Below are positions 1 to 25,100 of a stretch of 64,000 bases of DNA, piece by piece. The stretch lies in assembly GCF_027244095.1 (NCBI RefSeq), contig NC_069662.1, positions 55,762,001 through 55,826,000 on the forward strand, read 5' to 3'. A program made the position numbers and the translations under genes. Numbering within the stretch: the first letter of the stretch is position 1; each line of letters opens with the position of its first letter. The notes beneath the pieces were generated by a model. The model searched no databases. It had not been told where the DNA came from and saw only the letters and a list, made by a program, of their open reading frames with translations. This stretch comes from Hemicordylus capensis (Eukaryota; Chordata; Lepidosauria; Squamata; Cordylidae).

Positions 1-11740
<11,740 letters not shown>

Positions 11741-13139
11741 GTGGCCTCACAGGCTTCCTGTCCAGAGTCTGACTGGGATTCCTCCAAATATGCCAGCATG
11801 CCTCTCCCCCTTTCCATGACTCAGGGGTGAGGGCATTTGCAGGTCTCTACATCAATGAAGACAATCTTTTTTTCTGTGTGCTGTAACATTAAGGTTCTAT
11901 CACCTGCTGAGCTGAAACCTGACACTCCCATCCTAGCATCTGGTTTCCTCTTGTCCCCTTAAGGAACTGGGCTATATCTGGCTCTTCCCCTTAAACTGGG
12001 ACTCGCCAGGTCTGGTTACAAAAGTGCAGTGCTGGGACAGCTTTTCCTGTTTGGTTCCTTCTAATGTTCACAAGAAGGTTGTTTCTTGTTGCAACTATAT
12101 TTATTTAAACTTGTTCCTGTTGTGTACCATAGTGGAGAATGAAGTGGCTTGCCTATAGGCATTTTCAAATAACCCAGGTCTGCATTTCTACCAATAACTT
12201 TGCATTAGTAGTTTTTGTGAGTTATCAACATGGTTTGAGCTACATATTGGTAGGTGATGTTTGAGGAGATGTCCTTGTTTCAATTAATAAGCGGAGTAGA
12301 AGCAGCAACCATGGAGGTCAGGCTTTCTTCGTGGTATCTGGGTTGCTTCTTGCATTGGGATCACTCCACTCAAGACAGATGGTGTGATCTGTCTGTGGGG
12401 TGTACTGTTGAGTGTAGGATGTTAGTAGTGGGAGTTGAAGCTACCCATTTTGAAATTTCTGGACTAAACAAGGCTTGGAGGTGGTCTGCCTCTGCCAGTA
12501 ACGGAGTCTATTTTATACTTCTAGAACTTTGAAAGTAGGATATGAAGTAATAGCCATGTAGTATCTATTGGGAATCTTTTCTGTCTACAAAGCTCTGCAC
12601 AGTGAAAATGGAAATTAGTCTCATATCTTCCTGGTGCAAGAAACACCCCTATTTCCCCTAGCAATGGTAAAGTGTGGAATTGGTTTGTTACCTCTGCCTG
12701 TCAGCATTAGAGTACCTGGCATATCTTTCCTACTCTGCTGCTCCTTTGAGAACGGTCACGATCCTTGGTTGGGTGGTCCTGTACTGAGCACTGCAAGGCC
12801 TTATAGCCCAGCTGTAAACATGTATGGTGCAGAGAAGAGACAGTAACCAAGCTATGTCACTGCTGCAACATGTGTACATTAACTGTGGCTCTTGAGAACC
12901 AACCATCTTCAAGGATGGTACTGCTGCCTTAAGTAGTCAATATAGGATCAGTACAGCTTTAACAAAAGGCTCTGATTAGTGCTAGGAGAACAAGCTACCC
13001 TCTACCAACTCCGACCCTACCTCCTGCAATTTAACTTCTTGCCCTTGCTGCAGTGAAACTCTGTACTCGAGAAAGGCTGATAATCTTCCTTGCAAGGTAC
13101 ATAGCATGTTCCCTCTGAACTCACTCAGATCAAAGTTAA
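11741..13139 (+). other. TUBG1: TUBG1 3' UTR and short intergenic gap
   Basis: This stretch is non-coding between the TUBG1 stop and the likely PLEKHH3 poly(A) site. I found no clear AATAAA or ATTAAA on the plus strand, so the TUBG1 cleavage site is not placed. No repeat was recognised. Confidence 0.5.
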
Positions 13140-16100
13140 ACAACTAGTCTCTTTTCCTGTTTATTTTTTAAAAAAAATTGTGTACAGGAGACTAACAACA
13201 GGGCTGGCCTAGGTAGGTTCTGCTTCTGGGTTCCATAACTCCTCTGCTGGCCTTTGGCAGCTGGGGTGTAAAGTGGAAGATGGTGTCCAGTGCATAGAGG
13301 CCAGCTGCTCTGAAGTGTGGGAAGAGAAACAAAGCTGCCTGCAGCTTTGTTAGGCGTAAGTGCTAGAAGGGAGCAGAACAGGGAGAACATCTACTTCTAT
13401 AAATATATTTTTACACAAGTCTGTGGGGTGGGGCACCCCCTCCGAACAAGAGAGAACTTAGTTAGCAGCTCCTTAGGAGCATAAAGTACCACTGGTGCCC
13501 CTGCTGCAGATATCTGACTGGAGAAGGCACTGGTCCTGGACTACAAGTCTGCTAGCAGGGCAAGAGGAGCCAGTCAGTTCAAAAAAGGTCCCATTTCTGG
13601 TAGCCTGGTGGGTGGGTGTAGTCCCTGCTGTTGGAGTGCAGCCACTGGGGTGCTGGGTGTCTCCAGCTGAGGCTTGCTGCTGGTCACATATGCCTGTAGG
13701 AGTTGCACAACCTCCCTTGCCTTGGAAAAAAAAAGAGGAAAAAGTTTGTTTACTGTCAAACATAAACCAGCCATGCCCCTTCTACACTGTAATGTGCTGC
13801 CTCCTTACCACACAGAGCTGACACCCCAAGCACATCTTCTCTAATGACCAAATCCAAGAGCAAATGGAACAGGAGGATGTAGCCTACCCAAGATAGCCAG
13901 AGGAAGGTGGGCTCTGGGTTTTGTGTCCTAAGCTCAATGCCCAAGTGGGAAAGAAGCAAGTGTTTAGGCTCAGGCCTGCCAAGAATGCAGGCATTATTTG
14001 GCCAAGTATGTGGGTAAAGCTGATGAACTTTCAACACAGTCCCTTTCCAGTGCTAGCAGAGTAAGCTAAAGACTCGACTTTTTTATGGGTGGCAGAAGCT
14101 GGTTTTCTGAAATGTTTTAAGTGCAAAGTACATGCAGTTCAAGCTGTCCTACGTGTTATCTGCACTTAACAAAAGCCAGCAGCTTTGGCCTGTATAAACA
14201 AGACAACCCTTTTCTATAACTTTAGTACTACCCATTGTATTTCTCTAGTCCAAGAAGTCATGCAGTTGGCTGGAGCCAACTACAACTTTAATGAAATCCA
14301 TAGCCTGCCTCAGTTTACCAGCCCTGCCCCCCATAAAACTCCTTTCATGAAAAAGGTTCAGCTCTCTCTGCACAGAACAACATTTTTAGAAGTAGACCCA
14401 CTTAGAGTTGGAAGGAACTCTACTTGGAACTCAAAAGCTTACATATGCTTCTACGATACAGCACGCTCAACCCATTCGCTTTTTTAAAATATGCATTAAA
14501 AATCTGTTTAACACTGGGCAGGGGGGGGGGGGATAGGGAGAGGCTGCACAGTAGGGGTGGGGAAGAGCAGAGGGTTTCAAACGTCCATAGCCCCGGGATG
14601 CTATACCCCTCCCTCATGTTCACACTCCCATTCCATTGATAACATTCAGACAAAAGCAGTTCTAAATCATACTAGTAGTTAAAAATCTGGAGCAAGGAGA
14701 GAGAAAATCGTGTGTGCCTACACTCTGTATAGTGTAGTTAAAAATCAGGCAAGGATTTTTTTTCTGGATAAAGAATCAGGGCACACCATTTTAGCCACAT
14801 GGAGCCTGATCAAGAGCAGCACTTCAGATTTGTGTGGGGAGGCGATTGATATTCCAGATATCTTGTTCTAGTCATTCCCATGGGGGTGGATGCGGGAGGC
14901 ATTCTCCAAACAGGAAGGCTCAGATGGAGCACAGCCTCAATGTCTACTGTAAGGTCCATATTGCAGTGACAGATGAGAGTCTATAAGGTTAGTTTCCTCC
15001 AGTCTGTACAGCAAGACTGCCTTGGGGTAAGCTACAGCAGCTGGTTGTTCCAACACTCATCTACCACAAGGCAATTTTACTGCCCATCCAGAATGCATAA
15101 TATGGGGGGGGGCGGCATCCTTCCTTGATCAATGGGCCACAATTAAGACAGAGTAAAACTTCCATCACATATCCGTCCTAAGGCTATGCAACTCCTCTTC
15201 ATACTAGTGCTCTCTCTTTTTCTGAGTTCTTGTACGATTTCACATCCATGAGGGGCAAGTCTTGTTTGGCCAAGTAGTGTAGCCTGCCCCCTTGACTCCT
15301 CCCATGAATGGCCTTGTGTTAAGCCTCTTCTCATATGTGCCCCACTCCCAGCTGTTCCACACCACCCATCTAAAAGTCAGGTCTGGAAGTACAGAAATGC
15401 CAGTGTGGTAACTCACCAGATGAGCCTCTACATCAAAGGGAGCAGAGCCAAAAGCTGACCACTCGCCCACCAGGTCGATGTAGGCAGCCATGGCCTCCAG
15501 CTGACCCATTCCCTCTAGCTGCTTCCATCTGTCCATGATTGCTCCCATCACAGAGACTGCCTCCTCCCGGAGACGGTCACGCAGATGTTGCTTCCATTCT
15601 ACCTGCTGCTTGGCCAGAGAAGGGCCACCCCACAGTCCAGCTGAGAACGCCCCAGCGAGAAATCCCCGGGTGGCGGGAAAGACCTTGGGGTTAGAGGGTG
15701 GCGAGGGCAGGGGACTCAGGCGGGAGTGTAGCAGGCCAGGAGGGAAGAGCTGGTCCAGGCAAGGGAAGGGCATGTGGGTAGAGAAGTCACCATTCAGGCT
15801 CTGCAAGCGTAAAGCAGCCAAAGAGTGGAGTGTCTCCTCAGAGGCAGGCACACAGCCACGGAGGACCAGCTTGTGGGCCTGCAGGGAGAGAGCCGAAGAA
15901 AATGTGTGGTTACCCCTAGGCCAGCAACACCCCCCTCCCTCTGTGATTTTCCTTTCAACCGGCATGACCCTTACCTGCTCAAACAACAGTACAAACTCCT
16001 GGCTGTTGCGGGGGACACTGTCCTTGTCCAGGCATCCATAATGTCTGAACCACAGTCTCCCAGGGGGTTTCCGGTGTGGCTCTTCCCCAGCTAAGCTAGG

Positions 16101-19100
16101 AAAGATGGAAAGGCAAGCAGAGACACCCCATCAGTGCAAGGACACACTAAACCACCTATCCCTGTTGACAATCTGACCATCTGCTGTGTAAGCTGAACAG
16201 ATGAAAGGGATTGTAACCAGAACAATCCTCCCCTCCTCCTCCTCCGCAGTATGGCTCAACCTCCCCTCCCCACCATCTAGACGGCTGCGCATGCAAGCTT
16301 TTCTTGTCTGTACCCTGGGTGTAAAAAAATCAAACAACTAATTGAAAGTGTCCTGGGAAAAGTATGCAAACCTGCCTTTATATGCTTACTTTGCATAATT
16401 CTGCTTCCACAAGCCATAGCAAGGCCCCACCCCTGCAAACACATCATTGTTCCTGCTCCCTCCAGCTTCTAAGATTTCCCAAGGAGCCACCCACATATTT
16501 CCTATACCATCTCCACAGCCATAGCAGCTTTTTTAGTTCTTCCCCCTTTCAAGAGTCTCAGCATCTTGCTCACTCCTTGGGACTCTGAACCCCATTCATC
16601 TGTGACTGAGAAACTAACGGTATGTGGGAGATACTTACTTTTCAAACCGGGCAAGGACGTCTACCACCAGTACATCCTCTGGAAGGGGGCACTCCTGCTG
16701 CCAGCTCTCCTCATAGAGGGCAAACGAGTTGGGGCTACATACCAGGCCCAGGCGCGACCTCAATTCCTGGGCCACCTGGGGCGAGGAGACAAAGGGGGTG
16801 ACAGGAGGCCTGGCCACACCCAGCAGGAGGGCACTCAGTGCTGCAAAGGGGGACACAGACAGGGTCAAGCACGGTGATGGAAGATGAATGGGTGGAAGGG
16901 AGAGAAGGACCCTCTCTCTGGTCCAGGCTCAGCTGGCACGTAACGCAGTGGAGGGGAAGAGAAGGTGGCCCCATCTCTATCCTTCCACCACACCACACAA
17001 TGGAAAATGGGGAAGTGTGACTGGTCAGTCCTCCTCCTGACAACACAGGCTTTCATCTTCTAATACTTGCTCCCTTCTCAGAGGAGGGATGTAGGCAATG
17101 CCAGCTGCAAACTTTTTTTGTGTGCTGCAGCAAACTTGAGGTACCAAGGGAGATTCTGTCCCAAAATGAAGTTGTCCCCTATCCTCCCCAGCATCCAGAC
17201 CTCTGCTCACCTCCTGGGCCGTGGTGTGAGAACTGATGGCCACATGGCAGGCAGCAGTGCCAGGGCAATGCACGGTGCACATCATTTCCTGGCGTCCCAT
17301 CAGCCCTTCAATCTCATCCAGTGAGGGCACGCACTCCCGCCCCTTGGTCTTGCGTAGAGCCTCTGTGATGAAGTGTCCATACTGGGCCATCTCTGATCCA
17401 GGGAAATGGTTCTCTGTACTGCAGGGTTGGGAGGACAGGCCTTAGACAACTGAAGGTCTGGTGCGAGCCATTCGTGGGAATGCTGCTCAGTACGCTACCC
17501 AACCTACAAAAAGACTCCTACAGAAGAACTTTTGCATTGCTCTGGTGCATCAGATCAATGACACCACCTGCTCAGCTTCCCCTCTACCAGCAGGGGCTGG
17601 CTCAGATGCCTCAGGGAAGTTCGCCAGTGGGGCATGATGGAGATCTCCTTCCCCTATGGTTAAAACCAGCATCTGGTACTTGGGAATATCTCATCTCTAA
17701 ACACAGAATTAGAAGGAAAGGCACACCTTTCCTAAGCTCCCTATGGACAGGAGCTGGTGCAGACAGAGAAAGGGGAGTGTGTTGTGGACAGACAGGACAC
17801 CCTCTAATCGCCCTCAAGAGGAAGGGAGGATTCTGCCAACTGGTCTCCCAACTCTGGGACTTGCTTATATTAGCTCAGTTCCCTTCTACATACACCCCCC
17901 GCCCATCGGTCCCTTTGTCCCAGACTCACCGCTGCAGATGCAGATGCAGGTAGCTTAATACAGGAGGGGAAGGCAAAAATGTACAGCTCATGCAAGTGAG
18001 CAGCTGCCAGTAGCGCAGGTCTGTGGGTGCACCTGGTGTGGGCGGTTCTGTTGTCTGCTTCACTAGCTGGCAGTAAATCTCATCCACGAGGGGTGGGAGA
18101 TCACGGCAAGTTTGCAGCACCCCCTGCATGAGCAGGGCTGGCTCCCGCACCCCCTCTAGCTGCTGCAGAGAGTGGAACAGCTTGATGGCTTCATCGCGAA
18201 GTGCTGCGTAGCCTCGGCCACAAGGAGCTGCGGAACACAAGGGAGGTGGGAAACGAGTCATTAACCAAGTTCCATGTACTTAGATCCGGGCCGCTCAACT
18301 TCGGCCCTCCTGTAGATGCTGGCCTACAATTTCCATAATTGCTGGCTATTGGCCACTGTGGCTGAGGATTATGGGAACTGTAGTTCAAACACAGCTGGGA
18401 GGCCTAAGCTGAGCAGGCCTGACTGCACTGCTTGCTTCCATTTTCATAAGCAGAACACTGCTTGAGACAGTGTGGCCAGAACCTAAGGGATATACTCGTG
18501 AGTCAAATGGGCCGTAACCCAAAATTTGGCTTAAAAACAGCCAAATCTAGCAACAGAGCTTGGGAGATAGGATAGAAAAATACCGTGCAAAGGTAAATGC
18601 TAAGCGACCAAAAAATGCTATTGGTAGCGGAGGCACTGCAATAGCTGCAGAGAAGCCAAAAATCAAAGTGGAGGAAAGAAAGCACTACGCAGAAGTCCAT
18701 GAAACAAATTCTGGATGCTATATTGTGAATGTTAGTAATAAAGTCGTATCAATCATAAATCTAGAAAACTAGAACAATAAACAATGATCAAACAGATAAT
18801 TCTACACATACATGTACCCAAACTTATTGACTCAAATAATGAGTGAATAATCATAACAAGGAATGGGTGTACATCTGAGCAAGCACATAAATATACTACA
18901 AATATAGTATATAAGTCCATATGAAGAATAGTGAGCACTCCAACGTTGATAAAGATTCCAAATGAGTCACGAACGTGGATATATTGAATAATGTCTGAGC
19001 ATGCATGTGGAAAAATAAAGCATCACAAAGGGGGACTGAAGCTTCTTGCCAAACTGGAGAAAGTCCAAGCATGTTGGCATGGTGTTGCAATCTAACGGAT

Positions 19101-22100
19101 TTCCGTTTTAGTCCACATTTACCTTTGCAACAGAGCTTGGGAGGCTGTACAGTCCATGGCCTGGCATGCAGACCTATGCGTACATACACAATTAAGCAGA
19201 CCAGTGTAAGGAGGATCCTGGCTATGTGGTGGAGAGAAGCCACTCACCTGTATTTTCACCCACTCCATAAGGGAATGGCAGCAGTGGGGCATAGATTGGA
19301 CCAGCCGTGTAGCACAGGATGGAGTTATTGTGATAAATGTGCTCTAGAATTTCTGGGCTATTGCGATTCTCCTGCAAGGGAGAAGAAAAGAAAGTGAGGA
19401 GGGCAAGAGAGAATGAACTGAGAGACCTTCCCATTCAGCCTCCCAAAGGGCTGCTCGAGAGGGGGATACTCCTTGAGATCAAGATGGGGAAACCTCCTCC
19501 GCTCCCTGAGGAGGGCGTGTGCACTGTGTGCAGAACGCCTAAAGCTGCTGCTCCAATCTAGGGCATTGTCACAAAGGTGTGGACTTCAGGTGACAGGCAA
19601 AGCCGGTCTGGACTTCCACCTACATTGTACACTGCAAACCCTGCAGGGCAAGAGTGCACAATGTAATGCTTTTGTCAGCATCCAGTGCATTGTTGGCAAT
19701 GGGTCGGTGCTAAACTGGAGGAACCAGCCTGGCTCTCTGCCTCTGGCCCCAAATATGTTACTATTTAATGAACATATACCTCACCTTCCTGCCCAAAACC
19801 AGCCCCACCCCCAGGCAGCTGAGTTAATTTATGAAAAACAATAAAACAATCTATAAAAACCTTGAAAAATTAGGACACACTAAAGATTCTCAGTAACTAA
19901 ACAGAATTAATACATCGGAATCAAAGCCAGGAATCTAATTTTTAAAAGTAAGACTCCCACCCTCACTAAGAAATGTTCCTGTGATTCTCTACTTGTGTGT
20001 CTTGGGAGAGTATTCAAGTCAAGGCTCGCCCCCTAACAATGAAGAGAATTCCTCTGAGAATGTTCAGAGTACCTCTCCCTCATATCCCATTAACTACAGC
20101 CAACAACTATCCATATGGAATGAGTGAGTAAAGTTTCCAGGAAGGCTTGAGCTCTGGGTCATTGTCTTTTTATTTTTTTTAAAGGCTGGTCTGCCCCTCT
20201 CCCTCTCCCTCCCACCCCCTCTGAATTCAGCCACCTGAATTCAACATTTATTTGGTGAACTGGATCCACCTGCAGCCATTCCACCTGCCTACAGCATCAG
20301 GAAAGGTGAGAGAGCTTTGCCTCCTCCATCACTTGGCTGAGACCAGCTCTCCTCTCGGAATGGCTGCAGGTAGATCCAGTTCTCTTTGCAGCCAGCCAGC
20401 CACCCTGGAGATGCTGATGGAACTTTTAATGTATCCGTGGCTTTTTTTTATTGATTTTGTAACCCGCTTTGGGAACTCTGGTTGAAAAGTGGGCTAAAAA
20501 TAGAATAAACATTATTCTGCAAAGCTTTCTCATCGCCAAGGGCTCTCCAACTGCTTTATTGCCAACGGGGTCGCTGGTAAACCAAGGGCCTCTGCCTTGT
20601 TCCCAGGAGCATATCCCCACCCATTCCCACGCCACATTCCTCACCTCAATGTCATACATGAGCAGCTGGGTGGGGGTCTGCACAGGAGCTTTGCTGACGA
20701 TGACCTTCTGCAGAGCACACACCCAATGCACAGCCTCATTTAAGTGCTCGGTGTAGAGCCGGTAACAGTGCTTCCTGCCGAAAACTGTCACTGCCCAGTA
20801 TCCTGCAGAAATGCGGGGGGGGGGGAGAGGGGGCACCAACACGTGATGAACAGAGACACGGAAACAAGACAGACCCGTCTGGGGTGATGCAAGAAGAAGG
20901 CACACCTTTGGTTTCCCTCCAGCCCAGCTGATGGATCGTAGAAGGTATTAACAGCAGACCGTGCCCTGGCAGGAGAACCCAAGTTCCCTGCTGGGCTCAC
21001 CCTACCTGTGCTTTACAGAGACACACAAATGAAGGGATGCAGGAAAAGAAGAGGCCTTGCATGCCTTACTCATGCCACACACACACACGCTAGAAGTTCA
21101 AGATATCTAAACTAGTGAGCCAAGAGCCTCAGCTCCCTGCTCTACTCCCACTCTTAAAAAAAAAAAAAAATTAACATGTATATCCTGCTGTTTCTCCGAG
21201 GAGCTCAGTACATGCTTATTTTTATCCTCACAACAACCCTGTGAGATAGGTTAGGTTGAGAGATACATGACTGGCCCAGAGTCACCCAGTGAGTTTCATG
21301 GTTGAATGAGGATTCGAACTTGGGTTTTCCTGGTTCTAGTCCAACACTCTAACCACTACACTATGCTGGCTCTTCAACACAGTACACACGCGTGTGCACA
21401 CACTCATTCACTCTACCTGTCTCCTTGTAGGTCTGTTTGTCAGGCCACAGCACAGAGCAGAGGCTGGTGAGGACAAGAGACCCAAGACGCCGGGCGCTCA
21501 CGTCACACCCACTGTAGTAGTCAAGGGAATCCTGTGTCAGCACAAACCAGTACTTGCGGGGACGCAGCCAGGGGGTCTTGACACCTCCTCGCACCTCTCG
21601 CTGCAGCCAGCCTGGGAGATTGACAAAAAGATAGTGAACAGTCTCTCCAGCACACAGATGTGTACACACACACACAGAGGGAATTTTGGGTCTCCCTACA
21701 TGAGAGACTTGAACTCCCACCGCGCCCCCCCCCCCCGTCAAAATGCAGTAGTCTGCATAATGGGAAGAATATGCAAGAGAGGCTGTGTCCTGGTTACAAT
21801 CTGCAGCAAAGGAGCCGACCGGTAATCCCTGAGGAACACACCTAGTAGCCTCTCCTGCAAACCCTGACCAGGGCAGCATACTTGGCTGGAGTCCTGGTGA
21901 AGACAACCCTGCCCAGAATCAATCTTCCTTCCTTCCAACACACAATGTTGCTGTGGAGGAGGGGGCCCTAAAAAAAGCATCTGCTGGTCTGGAGAGGAGC
22001 TTAATTCTTCCTCATCCCTTTGGACAGGGATAGGAATATATATATTTTTTAAAGTTCTGGTTCTAACTCACTCTGTGTGAGATCCCACCTTTTATGATGG

Positions 22101-25100
22101 CATCAGGCTCATCTTGCACCCTCCCACACTTCTTCTCTGCGATAAGACTGCACATTTCTTCAGCCGCTGGCAAAGACCTGAAGGCAACAGAGATGAAGGC
22201 ATCAATCTAAGCTAGGCAATAAGCGGTGTGTGTGTGGGGGGGGGGATCAATAGGGCAGGTAGGAAGGAGACCAGGATCTGTTTCCCCCTGCTGCAAGATC
22301 CTTGACTCAGAGCTCCTTCCATTTTGGCCCAGAGCGTCCTTTCCCCATCTCCCTCGAGAGCAGTCATCTTCACTCTTTTCAGACTCAGCCCCAATCTTCA
22401 ATTCTAATTTCCAGTATACAAATATTTTTCTTTCTGCTTTCTCTTCTCTCTCTCCCCATCTTTTGCCATCCTGCCCTCTGCATTTTTCTGCATTACCCTC
22501 TCTGCCTTCTTTTTAAAGCAGAGAAACAAGCAAACAAACAAGACAAAAGAAAATAGTGGTTGTGCCCTTGGCGCAGCCCATTTGAAGGTCCCAACCTGCC
22601 TATTGAAGATCAGTGCTCTAAAGCAGAGGCTCTCAAATGGGGGTCAACATCAAACCTGGATGTTGTTGGACTACAGCTCCCATAATCTCCAGCCAAAAGC
22701 CACTGTGGCCAAGGATGATGGGAGTTGGGGATCCAACAATATCTGGGCACCCAAGTTTGAGTATCCCGGCTCTAAAGTTTCCAAGGCTCCCTGCCAGAGA
22801 AATCAGGACTCCAACCTCTGCAACTCTGCACACCCTCATTCTAACACCTCCCCCGCCCCGCCGCCACCGTTCTTGGAGGAAAGGAATGGGGGACACAGCC
22901 CCAAGCCTCCGCCTCTTTCCTCCATGGTTGTGGGAAAGTGGGCTGAGAGATCTTGCACTGTTGACCTCAGGCTAAAAATAAGCTGTTTATTTAATAGGTC
23001 TGCCAAGAATGTGGAAAATGAAAGAGCCCAGGAGGGGGAAAGGATGCTGGCTGGACTGTCCAAAAGAAAAGTGTGCTTGCCTGTGTGTAAGAGAAAGAAA
23101 AGAAAAGGAAAGGAAAAGGAAAGGAAAAGAAAGACGGCTTGCCCTCTCCTCCACATTTCACGATTCTGTGCAGTGCCCAGCCCCACAGAGTCTTTCTAAG
23201 GGAGATGGAAGACAGGCAGCCCCATACTCTTCCTTCCCAGCAAACCCAAGCTCCCAGATTCTTGGTGTCAAGCCTGTCCAGAAGAGACGTGCTCCCTGAC
23301 CTGGGATCTCATCTTAGATGTCTGGAGAATGAGTGTAGTTTCTCAAGTGGTGAGAAACATCACCTCTGCACATGCTCAGAGACACTCTACTGGATAATTC
23401 ATTCATTTGTAGGCTTGCATCCTAGTATTAAAAATAGGCTCCAGGCTCAAGCAAAATTAAGCAACACTCTCAGGCCCTACCCTAATTTGTTTTAATTCTT
23501 CTCTGTTGCCAGCCTGCTAGAGCAGTTCTGACACCATTAGGCTGCCCCCAACATTTCCGAGAGGAGGTCTCACTTTCCTCTATCCTTTCTCCCCTCCCCA
23601 CAAACCCACTGAAACTATGCTCTAGCCCCCACCCTCCAGAGGAAGAACCCCAGAGCCCTCAGCCTTGCAATAGAAGCTCCCATTCCCCTCTGCCTTTTCC
23701 CAGGCCCTGTCTGGCAACAGATGTGATGCAGAAGTCACTTCCTCCAGGCTCCATAACTAAGCCTGGACCCAGCTGGGAACCATTAACTTGGAGACAGGGC
23801 GGGAGGTGTGTGGGTCGTCAGACATAATCCTTCCCACAAACCCCTCCTTCTCTACCCCAGCAGCTTTCTAGCCAAGGAACGGCCGAGACTTTCAGGAAAA
23901 AGAAAAGAACAGAGGAGTTTTGAAAGGCCATAATTTGGGCCAGGAATGAGTGGAAGGACCTATTCCCAACACCAGGGCTTAATCCTAGAATATGTGAAGG
24001 AATCATGAAAGCAGACTGCCTCTGAACATGTGCAGAGTACATTTCCCACACCCACCAGGATCTAGAATTAGGGGGGACGCTTTCAGGAGAGAGGGTGTGT
24101 CTTTTAAGCAAGCTTAGGCCCTAGACCTCTCTTTTTAAAGATTAAGCCCCACATTTGGGCAAGTGGATCTCTCCTCTGAAATCCAAATCAATAGAAACCC
24201 TCAGTCTGAGCTTACTTCGAGACAGGAATGGGTCCAGGAAACCAGTTGTTAATGTGTAACAATTATTAACAAAAACATACACGCATACCTAACTTTCCCT
24301 TCCCATTGAGTTTAGACCACCAGTCATTGTGAATCTAAGATTAGAGAAGTTGGACTTCCAAATCGAGTGCTACATCACTGAGGCAGGCTTTGGCCCCAGA
24401 GATGTTTAAACTGTACTTGTTAGTACCTTCCCAAGCCTTCTACTTCCATGTTTAAGAAACTGTCAACTTGAGGCATAAAGGTAGCATCCCATACCTGAAT
24501 CGAAAGAGGAGCGAGACACATAATTTCTCAGCCTCTATTGGAGGGAGGACCATAGGGGTCAATCAAGATGGTTGTAGGATCTCACTTGTTTCCATGGTGG
24601 TGGCAACAGGAGAAATAACTCTCATAACATGCAACACTTCCCACTCCATATACCAGGCCTGCTCAACTCTGCGCCCACCCACCCCCCACACACATGGTTT
24701 TGGGACTATAATTCCCATAATCCCCAGACACAGTGGCCAATAGCCAGGGATTATGGGAGTTGTAGGCCAACATCTGCAGGAGGGCCGAAGTTGAGCAGCC
24801 CCACCGTATACACTCTTCCCCAGGGGAGCACCAGCTCCATTACACCACACCCCTTCATTGCTCACCTTTCAGAATCAGTGCTAGCACGACTGGGCTGAAT
24901 GAGGGTCACCTGTGAGGTAGGTCCCTGGAAAGGGGGAGGGGAGGAGGGAGGGAGGAAAGGGGAACACTGTCAGAATTTAAAGGCAAAGCTCCACATGCAT
25001 CCCATTCTATAGCAGGTGGGAGAGCCGTATTTAAGGACTACTAGGGTAGGAAACATGCCTGAAGGGCTCAGAGACTGGGTACTTCAAGACACACTGCCAC

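Noticed and set aside
13806-14024. Possible missing PLEKHH3 F3 exon: open minus frame with PEPKHLLLSHLGIEL and a GTAAGG donor at 13,805
   Set aside because: The acceptor at 14,013 region would give phase 0, but the donor leaves phase 1, which does not join either acceptor of the last exon. The hydrophobic run also fits F3 poorly.
14990-15070. Another candidate F3 piece on minus with AYPKAVLLYRLEETNLIDS
   Set aside because: The resemblance is loose, a stop follows soon after, and the splice phases do not fit.
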